From Nonomuraea turcica (GTDB lineage Bacteria > Actinomycetota > Actinomycetes > Streptosporangiales > Streptosporangiaceae): a stretch of DNA of 64,000 nucleotides. A model generated the notes under the pieces. The model made no database searches. It was given only the letters and a program-made list of their open reading frames with translations, and had not been told where the DNA came from. Position 1 is the first letter of the stretch; the number at the start of each line of letters is the position of its first letter. Location of the stretch: NCBI RefSeq assembly GCF_030718205.1, contig NZ_JAUZQF010000033.1, forward strand, positions 1-64,000. The letters are read 5' to 3'. Shown here one piece after another: positions 34,786 to 43,408 of this stretch. The position numbers and the translations under genes were made by a program.

Positions 34786-36251
34786 GCATGCGCACCATAG
34801 CCGACATCAGCTCCGCCGAGTTGCCCGAGCACGCCGCCCGGCTGCTGGCCGACGGCCACCGGCTGGCGCTGGTCTCCGCACGCCAGGAGATCGACGGGTT
34901 CGGCCTGGCGTACCTGTTCGTCACCGGCGGCCCGGATCGCCGAACCGAGCTCCGGCTCCGCCTGCCCCTCGAGCAGCCGGCCATGCCCAGTCTTGCCCAC
35001 CTGTCCTTCCCCGCCGGCCGGTTCGAACGAGAAATCCGCGACCTGTACGGGATCACCCCGCTCGATCACCCGCTCCCCCGGCGGCTGGTGCGCCACCATC
35101 ACTGGCCACGCGGCTGGTACCCCATGCGCTCCGACGCCGGGTTGCCACCCTCCTTCGGCGACCCAGAAGGTCCTTACCCGTTCGTCACCGTGGAGGGTCA
35201 GGGCGTCTACGAGATCCCCGTCGGACCCGTCCACGCCGGCCTCATCGAACCGGGGCACTTCCGCTTCTCCGTGGTCGGCGAGACCATCATCAAGCTCAAG
35301 GCCCGGCTCTGGTTCGTGCACAAGGGCATCGAAAAGCTCTTCGAAGGCCGCCAACCTGCCGACGGGCTGGAACTGGCCGAGCGTGTCAGCGGAGACACCT
35401 CCGTCGGCCACGCGCTCGCCTACTGCCTGGCCGTGGAAGAGGCCACCCAGGCCCCGGTCAGCGTGCAGGCGCAGCGGGAACGAGCCCTGCTGCTGGAGCT
35501 GGAACGCCTCTACAACCACGTCACCGACCTGGGCGCGCTCTGCAACGATGTGGCCTTCGGCATCCTGCACGCGCACACCGGGCGTATCCGCGAACAACTC
35601 TTGCGGATCAACGCCCAGGTCACTGGACACCGGCTGCTGCGTGGCGGCGTCCGCCTCGGCGGCGCCCACCTGGAGGCCCTCCCCGACCCGGATCGACTGC
35701 ACGCCATCGGCGCAGACGTGGCCGAACTCGCCGAACTCGCCCTGCGGCACACCGTGGTCGCCGACCGCTTCACCGGCACCGCCGTGCTGTCCGGCGACGC
35801 CGCCCGCGACCTCGGCACGCTCGGCTATGTGGCCCGCGCCAGCGGACTGGACCTCGACGCCCGCCGCGACCACCCCTTCACCGACCTCGGCGACTTCACC
35901 CCCGCCCGCCGCACCGGCGGGGACGTGCTGGCCCGCTTCCAGATCCGGGCGGATGAGATCGCCACGTCCATCGCCCTGATCACTCATCTGGTCGGCGAGC
36001 CCACGGCGCCGGCGGATTCACCTCCGGCCGTGGGCTCTTCCTCGGGTGTGGGACTCGTCGAGGGCTGGCGCGGCACGATCGCCCACCGCATCGAGCTCGC
36101 CCCCGACGGGACCCTCACCCGCGTGAAGATCGTCGATCCGTCCTTCTTCAACTGGCCCGCTCTTCCGGTAGCGCTCAACAGCGCGATCGTCCCCGACTTT
36201 CCCCTGGTCAACAAGAGCTTCAACCTGTCCTACGCCGGCAACGACCTCTGA
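34782..36251 (+). CDS. hycE: HycE-like large subunit lacking nickel ligands (Ehr-type, Rv0087-like)
   Basis: 489 residues. The N-terminal part (about 1-130) is NuoC-like (RFEREIRDLYGITPLDHPLPRRLVRHHHWPRGWYPM), the rest NuoD/HycE-like (GPVHAGLIEPGHFRFSVVGETI). The first nickel motif, RxCGxCxxxH in hydrogenases, reads RVSGDTSVGH at 201-210. The second, DPCxxC, reads DPSFFNWPAL at 452-461. All four nickel-binding cysteines are replaced, so no NiFe site can form. This fits energy-converting-hydrogenase-related (Ehr) complexes, whose reaction is unsettled, and the absence of hyp maturation genes nearby. Calling it formate hydrogenlyase would be wrong. Confidence 0.88.
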   Translation: MSMRTIADISSAELPEHAARLLADGHRLALVSARQEIDGFGLAYLFVTGGPDRRTELRLRLPLEQPAMPSLAHLSFPAGRFEREIRDLYGITPLDHPLPRRLVRHHHWPRGWYPMRSDAGLPPSFGDPEGPYPFVTVEGQGVYEIPVGPVHAGLIEPGHFRFSVVGETIIKLKARLWFVHKGIEKLFEGRQPADGLELAERVSGDTSVGHALAYCLAVEEATQAPVSVQAQRERALLLELERLYNHVTDLGALCNDVAFGILHAHTGRIREQLLRINAQVTGHRLLRGGVRLGGAHLEALPDPDRLHAIGADVAELAELALRHTVVADRFTGTAVLSGDAARDLGTLGYVARASGLDLDARRDHPFTDLGDFTPARRTGGDVLARFQIRADEIATSIALITHLVGEPTAPADSPPAVGSSSGVGLVEGWRGTIAHRIELAPDGTLTRVKIVDPSFFNWPALPVALNSAIVPDFPLVNKSFNLSYAGNDL

Positions 36252-36337
36252 CAGCAAGATGCGCCAGCGTGTGAGCGGCCCGCCAAGGTCGCCGCCGTGG
36301 ACGTGAGCGATGCGTTACCGAAATTGAGACCTTCAGA

Positions 36338-37042
36338 TTAGGCCCCGCCCCAGACGACAGGGAGCTCGACGATGTCGTCGTGCTTCCACGTGAGCTCGTC
36401 GTGGACGGCCACCACGCTGTCGATGCGCTCGGCCATGCGGACCGCCGCGATGGCATGGCTGTGGTCGTCGTACGTTCCCGACAGGGTGACGACGGCGTCG
36501 GCCACGGTGATGCCGAGGGCGGTGACCTCGCCGGGAACGGCTTGGATGGCTTCTCGTACCTGGTGCTCGATGTCGGTGTCGGCACGGAGGAAGACCTTGA
36601 TCAGGTCGCGCCGGCTGACGATGCCGACCAGGCGGCCGCCCATGTCCACCACGGGCAGGCGTTTGACGCCGTACTTGTCCATCTGCCGTGCAGCCACCAC
36701 GACGGGGGCGTCGGGGGTGGTGGTGTGCGCGGGCGAAGTCATCAGCGCGCCAGCGGTCTCGCCGAGCGACTTGTAGAAGCCGCTGCCCTCGCTGCCCACG
36801 GTGTGGCGGATGCGGGCTCCCAGCGACGGCCGGTAGTAGTCTCCGCGGTGGCGCTCCTTGTACTCCTGTTTGGCCAGCAGGTCGGCCTCGGACACCACGC
36901 CCACGACGCGGTTGTCGTCGTCCAGCACGGGCACGCCGCTGACGCCCCGATTGATGAGCAGGTCGGCCACGGTGTGGAAGGACGCCTTCTGGTTGACGGC
37001 GGCTACGTCGGTGGTCATCACGTTCTCGACGGTCATTCTCAT
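36338..37042 (-). CDS. CBS-pair plus BON-domain protein (copy 1)
   Basis: 234 residues. CBS1 (about 8-60: TVENVMTTDVAAVNQKASFHTVADLLINRGVSGVPVLDD), a linker rich in Arg and Tyr, CBS2 (about 100-152: LMTSPAHTTTPDAPVVVAARQMDKYGVKRLPVVD), then a BON domain (about 160-225: VTVADAVVTLSGTYDDHSHAIAAVRMAERI). CBS pairs usually bind adenosine nucleotides or coenzymes, and BON domains bind phospholipids or surfaces. Rv2626c (Hrp1) is the CBS protein of the mycobacterial DosR regulon. It is the last gene of a three-gene operon, overlapping the gene before it by 4 bp. Confidence 0.9.
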   Translation of the reverse strand: MRMTVENVMTTDVAAVNQKASFHTVADLLINRGVSGVPVLDDDNRVVGVVSEADLLAKQEYKERHRGDYYRPSLGARIRHTVGSEGSGFYKSLGETAGALMTSPAHTTTPDAPVVVAARQMDKYGVKRLPVVDMGGRLVGIVSRRDLIKVFLRADTDIEHQVREAIQAVPGEVTALGITVADAVVTLSGTYDDHSHAIAAVRMAERIDSVVAVHDELTWKHDDIVELPVVWGGA

Positions 37043-37644
37043 GGCGATCTCCTGAGGTGCCTGACCCGGACGATGCCGGGCACGGTGCGAGCGAGCAGGT
37101 CGGCGATGTGGTCGGCGTGCTCGTGGGATGGCCCGGACAGCTCGGCCACGCCGTCGCGTACGGCGACGTCCCAGCTCGGGCCGGACGGGTACTGCTTGCG
37201 CAGCTCGGCGGCAACGGCCTCGCGCAGGTCGTCGTCGGGGCGGGCCAGCATGGCCATGAGGTCGCGGCGGCTGAGCATGCCGACGATCTCGTCGCCGTGC
37301 AGCACGGGCAGGCTCTTGATCCGTTTGCCGACCATGAGGTCGATGGCGGTGGTGACGTCGGTGGTCTCGGTGACGGTGGCGACGTCGTGCGTCATGACCT
37401 CCACCACGCGGCGTGGCGGCGGCGCGTGATCCGCGGGCACGGGGCGTACGGTGGCGCGGGGGTCGGGCTCGAACTCCCCACGCAGCAGGTCGAGCTCGCT
37501 CACCACGCCGACCAGGCGGTCCTCCTCGTCGACGACGGGGGCGGCGGTGATGTCATGGCCGTGGAGCACCCGGATGGCCCGCCGCACCGGGTCGGTACGG
37601 CGGACCGTGATGGCCGGTCTGCTCATGACCTCGCGCACGAGCAT
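37039..37644 (-). CDS. CBS-pair plus BON-domain protein (copy 2)
   Basis: 201 residues from ATG 37644. CBS1 starts at LVREVMSRPAITVRRTDPVRRAIRVLHGHDITAAPVVDEE. CBS2 is VVEVMTHDVATVTETTDVTTAIDLMVGKRIKSLPVLHGDEIVGMLSRRDLM. A shorter BON domain closes the protein (WDVAVRDGVAELSGPSHEHADHIADLL). It is more diverged from copies 1 and 3 than they are from each other, which suggests a different ligand or partner. It lies 2 bp after copy 3 and overlaps copy 1. Confidence 0.88.
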   Translation of the reverse strand: MLVREVMSRPAITVRRTDPVRRAIRVLHGHDITAAPVVDEEDRLVGVVSELDLLRGEFEPDPRATVRPVPADHAPPPRRVVEVMTHDVATVTETTDVTTAIDLMVGKRIKSLPVLHGDEIVGMLSRRDLMAMLARPDDDLREAVAAELRKQYPSGPSWDVAVRDGVAELSGPSHEHADHIADLLARTVPGIVRVRHLRRSP

Positions 37645-37646
37645 GG

Positions 37647-38327
37647 CTATCTGGCCTCCCACGAGGAGTCGTCGTGTTTCCAGGTCAGCTTGTCGACCAC
37701 GTCGACGACGCCGTTGACGCGGCCGGTCATGCGGGCCGCGATGCCGGCCTCGGTGCGGCGGTCCATCTGCCCGGACAGCGTGACCACGCCGTTGCTCACC
37801 GAGACGGTGACGCCGGCGGTGTCCACCCACAGGCTGCGCTCGAGGACGCCGTCGCGGATCTCGGCGGCGATCTCCGCGTCGTTGCGCAGGAATACCTTGA
37901 CCAGGTCGCGGCGGCTGACGACGCCGACGAGGTGGCCGTTGGGGGCGACGACGGCGAGTCGTTTGACGTCGTGGGCGTCCATCAAGCGGGCGGCGGTGAC
38001 CGCCGACGCGGTGGGGGAGATGGTGATCGCGGGGCTGGTCATGAGGTCGGCAGCGGTGTCGCCGTTGGCTTTCTGCCTGCCCTTGGGGTGGCGCAGCCGG
38101 GCGCGCAGCGGCGGCCGGTAGCCCTCGCGGTAGAACTCCTCGCGGAATTCTTCCTTGCGCAGCAGATCGGCCTCGGAGACGATGCCGATCACGTTGTTGC
38201 CGTCATCGGTGACCGGGACGGCGCTGATGCCGCCGTTGATGAGCGTGTGGGCGATGTCCTTGAACGGGGTGGCGGCGGTGACGGAGACGACCTTGTCCGT
38301 CATCACGTCCGCGACGGTCATACGCAT
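37647..38327 (-). CDS. CBS-pair plus BON-domain protein (copy 3, first in operon)
   Basis: 226 residues from ATG 38327, chosen because GGAGGTAG stands 5 nt before it (ATG 38357 would add ten residues). Same order as copy 1: CBS1 (TVADVMTDKVVSVTAATPFKDIAHTLINGGISAVPVTDD), an Arg-rich linker with REEFYREGYRPPLRARLRH, CBS2 (LMTSPAITISPTASAVTAARLMDAHDVKRLAVV), then BON (VTVSVSNGVVTLSGQMDRRTEAGI). The DosR-type box at 38382-38395 lies 55 bp upstream and should drive all three genes. Confidence 0.9.
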   Translation of the reverse strand: MRMTVADVMTDKVVSVTAATPFKDIAHTLINGGISAVPVTDDGNNVIGIVSEADLLRKEEFREEFYREGYRPPLRARLRHPKGRQKANGDTAADLMTSPAITISPTASAVTAARLMDAHDVKRLAVVAPNGHLVGVVSRRDLVKVFLRNDAEIAAEIRDGVLERSLWVDTAGVTVSVSNGVVTLSGQMDRRTEAGIAARMTGRVNGVVDVVDKLTWKHDDSSWEAR

Positions 38328-38360
38328 GCCTACCTCCAATGTCGCTGGTTTCATCACATC

Positions 38361-38395
38361 TCCCGGACGATCCGGGAAGTAGGGGCGGAAGTCCC
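38361..38395. promoter_or_regulatory. DosR-type box plus adjacent inverted repeat, CBS operon promoter
   Basis: GGGGCGGAAGTCCC at 38382-38395 matches the box with one change. Between it and the operon, TCCCGGA-CGA-TCCGGGA (38361-38377) is a perfect 7-bp inverted repeat that could bind a second regulator. Confidence 0.65.
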
Positions 38396-38413
38396 GAGCA
38401 GGACGGTCGTTGG

Positions 38414-41005
38414 TCAGCGCAGCCGCCGCAGTAGCGGCGAGGGTGGCGGCTCGCAGGGAGCCACTCTGATGCGCGCGTCCACCGTGGTCGCGCCGTCCGG
38501 GCTGACGATGACGGGGTTGAGGTCCAATTCGGCCACCTGTGGCAGGTCTTCGAGCAGCCTGCCGATCCGCGTGACCTGGTCGGCCAGGCTCTGGATGTTC
38601 ATAGGCGGGGAGCCACGGTAGCCGCGCAGCAGCGGGGCGCAGCGCAGCTCGCCGATCATGTCGGTGGCGTCGGTGACGGGCGGCACCCGGAAGGCGCGAT
38701 CGGCCAGCAGGTCGGCTGTCACCCCGCCCATGCCCACCATGACGAGCGGTCCGAACGCCAGGTAGTTGACCCCGCCGACGATGATCTCGACGCCCGCGGG
38801 CAGCATGCGCTGGACGACCGCGCCCGTCATCTCCGAGCCGATCCGCGCGGACATCGCGCGGTAGGCCTGCCGCACTTCATCGTGTGACCGGAGGTTGAGC
38901 AGGACACCGCCGACGTCGCTCTTGTGCACCGGGCCCACGGCCTTGAGCACGCAGGGCAGGCCGACGTGGACCGCTGCCCGCACGGCGGTCTCCGGGCTGT
39001 GCACGTCGACCGTCTCGGCAAAGGGGATGCTGTAGCAGCGCAGTAGCCGGGCGGTGACGGCGGGGGAGAGCCAGCAGCCGTCAGGGCGCTTCGCCAATTC
39101 CGCCTGAACGATCTCGCGTGCCGTGACCACGTCCACCGACATCGGCGCGGGGGCGGGTTCGAGGGGGCGTCGGCGCCATTCGGCGTAGCGCACGGCGTGC
39201 GCGAGTGCCGCGACGGCCTGCTCGGGGAAGGCGTAGCTGGGCACGCGGCCGTCGATCAGGCCGCCGTGGCCGATGACGCAGGCCAGCACGGCCTTGTCCG
39301 TACATTTGGCCGCCTCGGCGATGGCCTGGCGGGTGGCGTCGAGGCCATCGCCGAACGGCGGGGTGTAGACGACGAGGACCACGTCCACGTCCGGTGCCTC
39401 GGCGACCGCCTTGACGGCGGCGCCGATCTCGGGGGCGGTGGCGTCGGCGGTCAGATCGACAGGGTTGCCCAGCGCGGCGGCGGCACGGGCCTCCAGCAGC
39501 CTGGGCGGCAGCTCCGGAACGACCAGGCCGTGACGCTCGCAGGCGTCGGCGGCCATCGCTTGGGGTCCGCCGGAGTTGCCGACGATCGCGACCCGGCGGC
39601 CGCGCGGCAGGGGTTGGGCGGCCAGCAGCTTGGCGGTGTCGATCAGCTCGTGCACGCTGTCGAGCCGGATCACGCCGGCGGCGCGGGTGAGCGCGTCCAC
39701 CGCCACGTCGGGGGTGGCCGCGGCGGCGGTGTGCGAGCGCACCGCCCGGTCGCCCGCCCCGCCGCGGCCGCTCTTGACCAGCAGGATCGGCTTGCGCGCC
39801 CCGACCCGGCGGGCGATGCGGGCGAACCTGCGCGGATTCCCGAACGACTCCAGATACAGGGCGATCACATCGGTGCCAGGGTCGTCCTCCCAGTATTCGA
39901 GGAGGTCGTTGCCACTGACGTCGGCCTTGTTGCCGACCGAGACGAACGAGGAGACGTCCAGCCGCTCCAGCAGTGCCGCGCCCACGGCACCTGATTGCGA
40001 CATCAGCGCCACCCGGCCACGGACGGGTCGGTGTGGCAGGAAGCTGGCGTTGAGCCGGGCCGCAGTGTTGACCACGCCCAGGCAGTTCGGCCCGATGAGG
40101 CGCATCCCGGCCGCACGGCAGATCTTTAGCAGGTCGGACTCCCCGTCGCGCTGCCCGGTCTCGGCGAACCCCGACGTCACCACGACCAACCCGGCCACAC
40201 CCGCATCCGCGCAGTCGCGGGCCACCTCCAGCACGTGCCGGGCAGGCACCGCCACCACTGCCAGGTCCACGCCATCAGGAACCTTGGCGTGGCAGGCCAG
40301 CCCGGCCACCTCGGTGGCGTTGGGGTTGACGGGGTGGATCGGCCCGCGGAAGCCACCGTCGATCAGGTTGCGCAGCACCTTGTGTCCGATGGCGCGCTCG
40401 TTGCGGCCGGCGCCGATCACCGCCACCGAGCGAGGCGCGAGCACCCGCCGTAGTGACGCCCGTCCCGCTTCGTGATCGCGGGCCGCGATGCCCTCGTGCA
40501 GCCGATGGGTGGGCTCGGCGGCGATGACGACGTGCAGCATGCCCTCCTCGAAGCGTTGCGTCATCTCCAGCCCGAGGCCGTGCAGCACCCGCAGCATCGG
40601 CCGGTTCTCACCCAGCACGTCGGCCACCAGTTCCCGAACTCCATGCGCGCCCGCGTCCAGCGCGACGTGCTCGAGCAGCAAGGTGCCCAGGCCGTGCCCG
40701 TGAACGGCGTCATCAATGAGGATGGCCAGGTCGGCACTGCCATCGCGGCCGGGGACGTACTCCGCTACCCCGATCAGTTGCCCGCGGATGGTGGCGACCA
40801 GTGCGTGTCCGCCGTATTCGTCGCTGGTGATGCGGTCCATATAGGCGTGCGCGGTCTTGCGGCCACCGGTGAAGAAACGCAGGTACGCCGAGTGCTCAGA
40901 GGATCGGTCGATCAGCTCGTGCAGGGCGCCGCGGTCGGTGGGGCGCAGCGGGCGGACGTGGGCAATGCCGCCGTCGCGCAGCAGTACGTCGTATCCCTCG
41001 GGCAT
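38414..41005 (-). CDS. GNAT-fused ADP-forming acyl-CoA synthetase-like protein (Pat/AcdAB type)
   Basis: 863 residues from ATG 41005 (GGAAGAGAG before it). An N-terminal GNAT acetyltransferase (about 5-170: VRPLRPTDRGALHELIDRSS ... VHGHGLGTLLLEHVALDAGAHG) is fused to the ADP-forming acetyl-CoA synthetase modules. These are a CoA-binding Rossmann domain (VAVIGAGRNERAIGHKVLRNL), a ligase domain with the phospho-His region SGRGGAGDRAVRSHTAAAA, and a C-terminal ATP-grasp (about 640-860). Such fusions are lysine acetyltransferases that may sense acetyl-CoA, while synthetase activity could make ATP from acetyl-CoA. It is divergent from the universal stress gene with DosR-type boxes between. Confidence 0.88.
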   Translation of the reverse strand: MPEGYDVLLRDGGIAHVRPLRPTDRGALHELIDRSSEHSAYLRFFTGGRKTAHAYMDRITSDEYGGHALVATIRGQLIGVAEYVPGRDGSADLAILIDDAVHGHGLGTLLLEHVALDAGAHGVRELVADVLGENRPMLRVLHGLGLEMTQRFEEGMLHVVIAAEPTHRLHEGIAARDHEAGRASLRRVLAPRSVAVIGAGRNERAIGHKVLRNLIDGGFRGPIHPVNPNATEVAGLACHAKVPDGVDLAVVAVPARHVLEVARDCADAGVAGLVVVTSGFAETGQRDGESDLLKICRAAGMRLIGPNCLGVVNTAARLNASFLPHRPVRGRVALMSQSGAVGAALLERLDVSSFVSVGNKADVSGNDLLEYWEDDPGTDVIALYLESFGNPRRFARIARRVGARKPILLVKSGRGGAGDRAVRSHTAAAATPDVAVDALTRAAGVIRLDSVHELIDTAKLLAAQPLPRGRRVAIVGNSGGPQAMAADACERHGLVVPELPPRLLEARAAAALGNPVDLTADATAPEIGAAVKAVAEAPDVDVVLVVYTPPFGDGLDATRQAIAEAAKCTDKAVLACVIGHGGLIDGRVPSYAFPEQAVAALAHAVRYAEWRRRPLEPAPAPMSVDVVTAREIVQAELAKRPDGCWLSPAVTARLLRCYSIPFAETVDVHSPETAVRAAVHVGLPCVLKAVGPVHKSDVGGVLLNLRSHDEVRQAYRAMSARIGSEMTGAVVQRMLPAGVEIIVGGVNYLAFGPLVMVGMGGVTADLLADRAFRVPPVTDATDMIGELRCAPLLRGYRGSPPMNIQSLADQVTRIGRLLEDLPQVAELDLNPVIVSPDGATTVDARIRVAPCEPPPSPLLRRLR

Positions 41006-41071
41006 GCCGGTCTCTCTTCCGCGATATGGCTCTCGACGCCGAGACTGTCCGCCGGCCATGTGCGGCGGACA

Positions 41072-41107
41072 GTGCCGTACGGCCCTCGCCTTGGGGCCGA
41101 AGGTCCC
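41072..41107. promoter_or_regulatory. Tandem DosR-type boxes in a divergent promoter (acyltransferase/USP)
   Basis: GTGCCGTACGGCCC at 41072-41085 and GGGCCGAAGGTCCC at 41094-41107, 22 bp apart. The outer edges are 67 bp from the left start and 64 bp from the right start, so both genes may be served. Confidence 0.7.
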
Positions 41108-41170
41108 TGCTCATCGAGCCGTGGGTACGGGAGGCTGGGTGCCATGGGCGTCTGAAGGGGGTCTGCTGAC

Positions 41171-41875
41171 ATGAACCACATCGTGCTCGGCTACGACGGC
41201 TCGGACTTCTCGATGCAGGCCCTGGACTGGGCGCTGGATGAGGCGGAGCTGAGGAAGCTGCCACTGACCGTCGCCCACGCCTGGCAATGGCCCTACGGCG
41301 AGGCGGAGGAGGAAGCCAAGACCCACCTGCGCAAGGCGGCCGAGCACGTGCTGTGGCACGGCGCCGACTGCGCCCGCTCGACCAGCGCGGGCGTACGCGT
41401 CGAGACCGACCTGTACGAAGGCCCCGCCGCGGAGCGCCTCGTCGAGCTCTCCGGCAGCGCCGACCTCATCGTGGTCGGCTCCCGCGGCCTCAGCGCGCTG
41501 CCACGGGCGGTCGTCGGCTCGGTCGCCGGTTACGTCGCCGCCCACGCCGACTGCCCGGTCATCGTCGTACGCGGCCCAGGACCCCTGCCCACATCCACCC
41601 ATCCAGGGCCGATCGTCGTCGCCGGCAAGGAGCCGGACCCGGCCGTGCTGGAGTTCGCGTTCGGCGAGGCCGCCCTGCGCCATGTTCCTCTCTCCTCCTC
41701 GGCCGACCTGACCGAATGGGCGGCACGCCATCCTGAGGTTCGGACCCAGGAAGGCGACGCAGTCGATCGCGCCATGCTCATGGTCATCGGCCGCACGCGC
41801 GCCACGCGCCTCGGCCCCGCGAACTACCTCCTCCAGCACGCGCCCTGCCCCGTGGCGGTGGTGTCGGAAAGCTGA
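41171..41875 (+). CDS. Universal stress protein, tandem USP domains
   Basis: 234 residues. The first USP domain (1-138) is complete: HIVLGYDGSDFSMQALDWALDEA and the ATP-binding G-2x-G-9x-GS loop in GSRGLSALPRAVVGSVAGYV. The second (about 145-234) is short and lacks most of its middle and the glycine loop (MLMVIGRTRATRLGPANYLLQHAPCPVAVVS), so only one domain should bind ATP. Several USP proteins (for example Rv1996, Rv2623) belong to the mycobacterial DosR regulon. Paired DosR-type boxes lie 64 bp upstream. Confidence 0.92.
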   Translation: MNHIVLGYDGSDFSMQALDWALDEAELRKLPLTVAHAWQWPYGEAEEEAKTHLRKAAEHVLWHGADCARSTSAGVRVETDLYEGPAAERLVELSGSADLIVVGSRGLSALPRAVVGSVAGYVAAHADCPVIVVRGPGPLPTSTHPGPIVVAGKEPDPAVLEFAFGEAALRHVPLSSSADLTEWAARHPEVRTQEGDAVDRAMLMVIGRTRATRLGPANYLLQHAPCPVAVVSES

Positions 41876-41917
41876 CCCCGGGTGGGGGCAAGAACGTGGC
41901 AAATCGCGGATCGGACC

Positions 41918-41931
41918 AGGACTTAAGACTC
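41918..41931. promoter_or_regulatory. Weak DosR-type box upstream of the wax ester synthase
   Basis: AGGACTTAAGACTC has the TTAA centre of the mycobacterial motif but three changes in the arms. It lies 68 bp before the start, the distance seen for other boxes here. Confidence 0.45.
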
Positions 41932-41998
41932 TGTGCCCCCGCGCGTCCCGGTCGGAGGCTTGGGGGAAACCCGTACCAGACCAAGGGGAGGTCCGGCC

Positions 41999-43396
41999 AT
42001 GACCGAACACCTCAGCCCGCTGGACGCGGCCTTCCTCGACGTTGAAGACGAGGTGCCGGAGGTCTCGATGGCCATCGCGTCGATCGCTGTCATGGAGGGT
42101 CCGCCTCCTTCCAGACAAGAGCTCGTCGCGGCCATGCGGCGCAGGTTACCGTTGGTCCCCCTGTACCGGCAGAAGGCCCGGCAGTTGCCGTTCGACCTTG
42201 GTGCGCCCGTCCTGGTCGACGATCCGGACTTCGATCTCGACCGGCACATCCGGCACGCGAGCGTGGCCGAGCCAGGAGACGACGCGGCGCTGTGCGAACG
42301 GATCGGTGAGATCATGTCGCAGCGCCTCGACCGCGAGCGGCCGCTGTGGGAGTACTGGCTGCTGGACGGGCTGTCCAGCGGGCGCTGGGCACTGGTGTCC
42401 AAGGTGCACCATTGCCTGGTCGACGGCATCTCCGGCGCCAACCTGTACTACGTGCTCTTCGACCTGTCGCCGGACGGCGACCAGCGCGAGGCGCCGCTTG
42501 ATGCCTACGCCCCCGATCCGGAGCCATCGACGCCGCACCTGATCGCCGGCGCGGTACGTGACCTGGTGCTCAACCCGATCGAGCAGCTGCGCATGATCGG
42601 CGAGGCGCTCCGGACGCCACGCGCCACCGCGCAGCGCATCGCGGACACCGCCCGCGGTCTGCTCACCTTCGCGGGTTCACTCTGGCCGGCAGCCCGCTCC
42701 ACGCTCAGCGGCCCGATCGGCGAGCAGCGCCGCTACGCCGTCGCCCGCGCATCCCTGACAGAGATGAAACAGGCCGCCCGCCAGGCCGGCGCGAGCCTCA
42801 ACGACGTGGCGCTGTCGGCCATCGCCGGCGCCTTCCGATCCCTGCTGCTCCACCGGGGCGAGGAGCCGCACCCGCACGCCGTACGTACGGCGGTGCCGGT
42901 GTCGGTACGGGCCCCCGGTGACGAAGGCATGTGCGCGAACCGGATCTCGGTCATGCTGGCGCTTCTCCCGGTGCATCTGGCCGACCCCGGCGAACGCCTC
43001 CAAGCCGTGCACGCCCACCTCACCGAGCTGAAGGCGAGCATGGAGGCACAGGCCGGCGAGGCGATGACCACGCTGGCCCGCCACGAGCCGTTCCCACCGG
43101 TATCCTGGGTGATCCGGTTGCTCGCCCGTCTCCCACAGCGCACCGTCGTCACGGTCACCACGAACGTCCCCGGCCCTCCCGTGCCGTTATACCTCCTCGG
43201 CCGCCGAGCCCTGGAGCTCTTCCCCTACGTCCCGATCATCGCCAGGCTGCGCACCGGCGTCTCCGTCTTCTCCTACTGCGACCAGGTCACCTTCGGCGTA
43301 ACCGGCGACTACGACACCGTGCCCGAGGTCGAGCGGTTCGCCCTCGCCATCGAGGAGGAACTGGGCAAGCTCGTCAACACGGTCGCCGCCGCCTGA
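41999..43396 (+). CDS. Wax ester synthase/diacylglycerol acyltransferase (WS/DGAT)
   Basis: 465 residues from ATG 41999. The catalytic HHxxxDG motif is HHCLVDG at 137-143. LSPLDAAFLDVED at the N-terminus, RPLWEYWLLDGL and the C-terminal VTTNVPGPPVPLYLLGRRALELFPYVPI are family blocks. It makes triacylglycerol or wax esters at the membrane, storing carbon and reductant when growth stops. Tgs1 (Rv3130c) is the DosR-regulon enzyme of this family, so the context agrees. The convergent STAS gene ends 13 bp after it. Confidence 0.93.
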   Translation: MTEHLSPLDAAFLDVEDEVPEVSMAIASIAVMEGPPPSRQELVAAMRRRLPLVPLYRQKARQLPFDLGAPVLVDDPDFDLDRHIRHASVAEPGDDAALCERIGEIMSQRLDRERPLWEYWLLDGLSSGRWALVSKVHHCLVDGISGANLYYVLFDLSPDGDQREAPLDAYAPDPEPSTPHLIAGAVRDLVLNPIEQLRMIGEALRTPRATAQRIADTARGLLTFAGSLWPAARSTLSGPIGEQRRYAVARASLTEMKQAARQAGASLNDVALSAIAGAFRSLLLHRGEEPHPHAVRTAVPVSVRAPGDEGMCANRISVMLALLPVHLADPGERLQAVHAHLTELKASMEAQAGEAMTTLARHEPFPPVSWVIRLLARLPQRTVVTVTTNVPGPPVPLYLLGRRALELFPYVPIIARLRTGVSVFSYCDQVTFGVTGDYDTVPEVERFALAIEEELGKLVNTVAAA

Positions 43397-43408
43397 GCCG
43401 GCATGTGA

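Noticed and set aside
29228..36251. Functional formate hydrogenlyase or NiFe hydrogenase
   Set aside because: All four nickel-binding cysteines of the large subunit are replaced and no hyp genes are present, so the group-4-related (Ehr) label was used.
41985..42000. Box-like ACCAAGGGGAGGTCC just before the wax ester synthase
   Set aside because: Arm spacing is wrong and it overlaps the probable ribosome site. The site at 41918-41931 is better placed.
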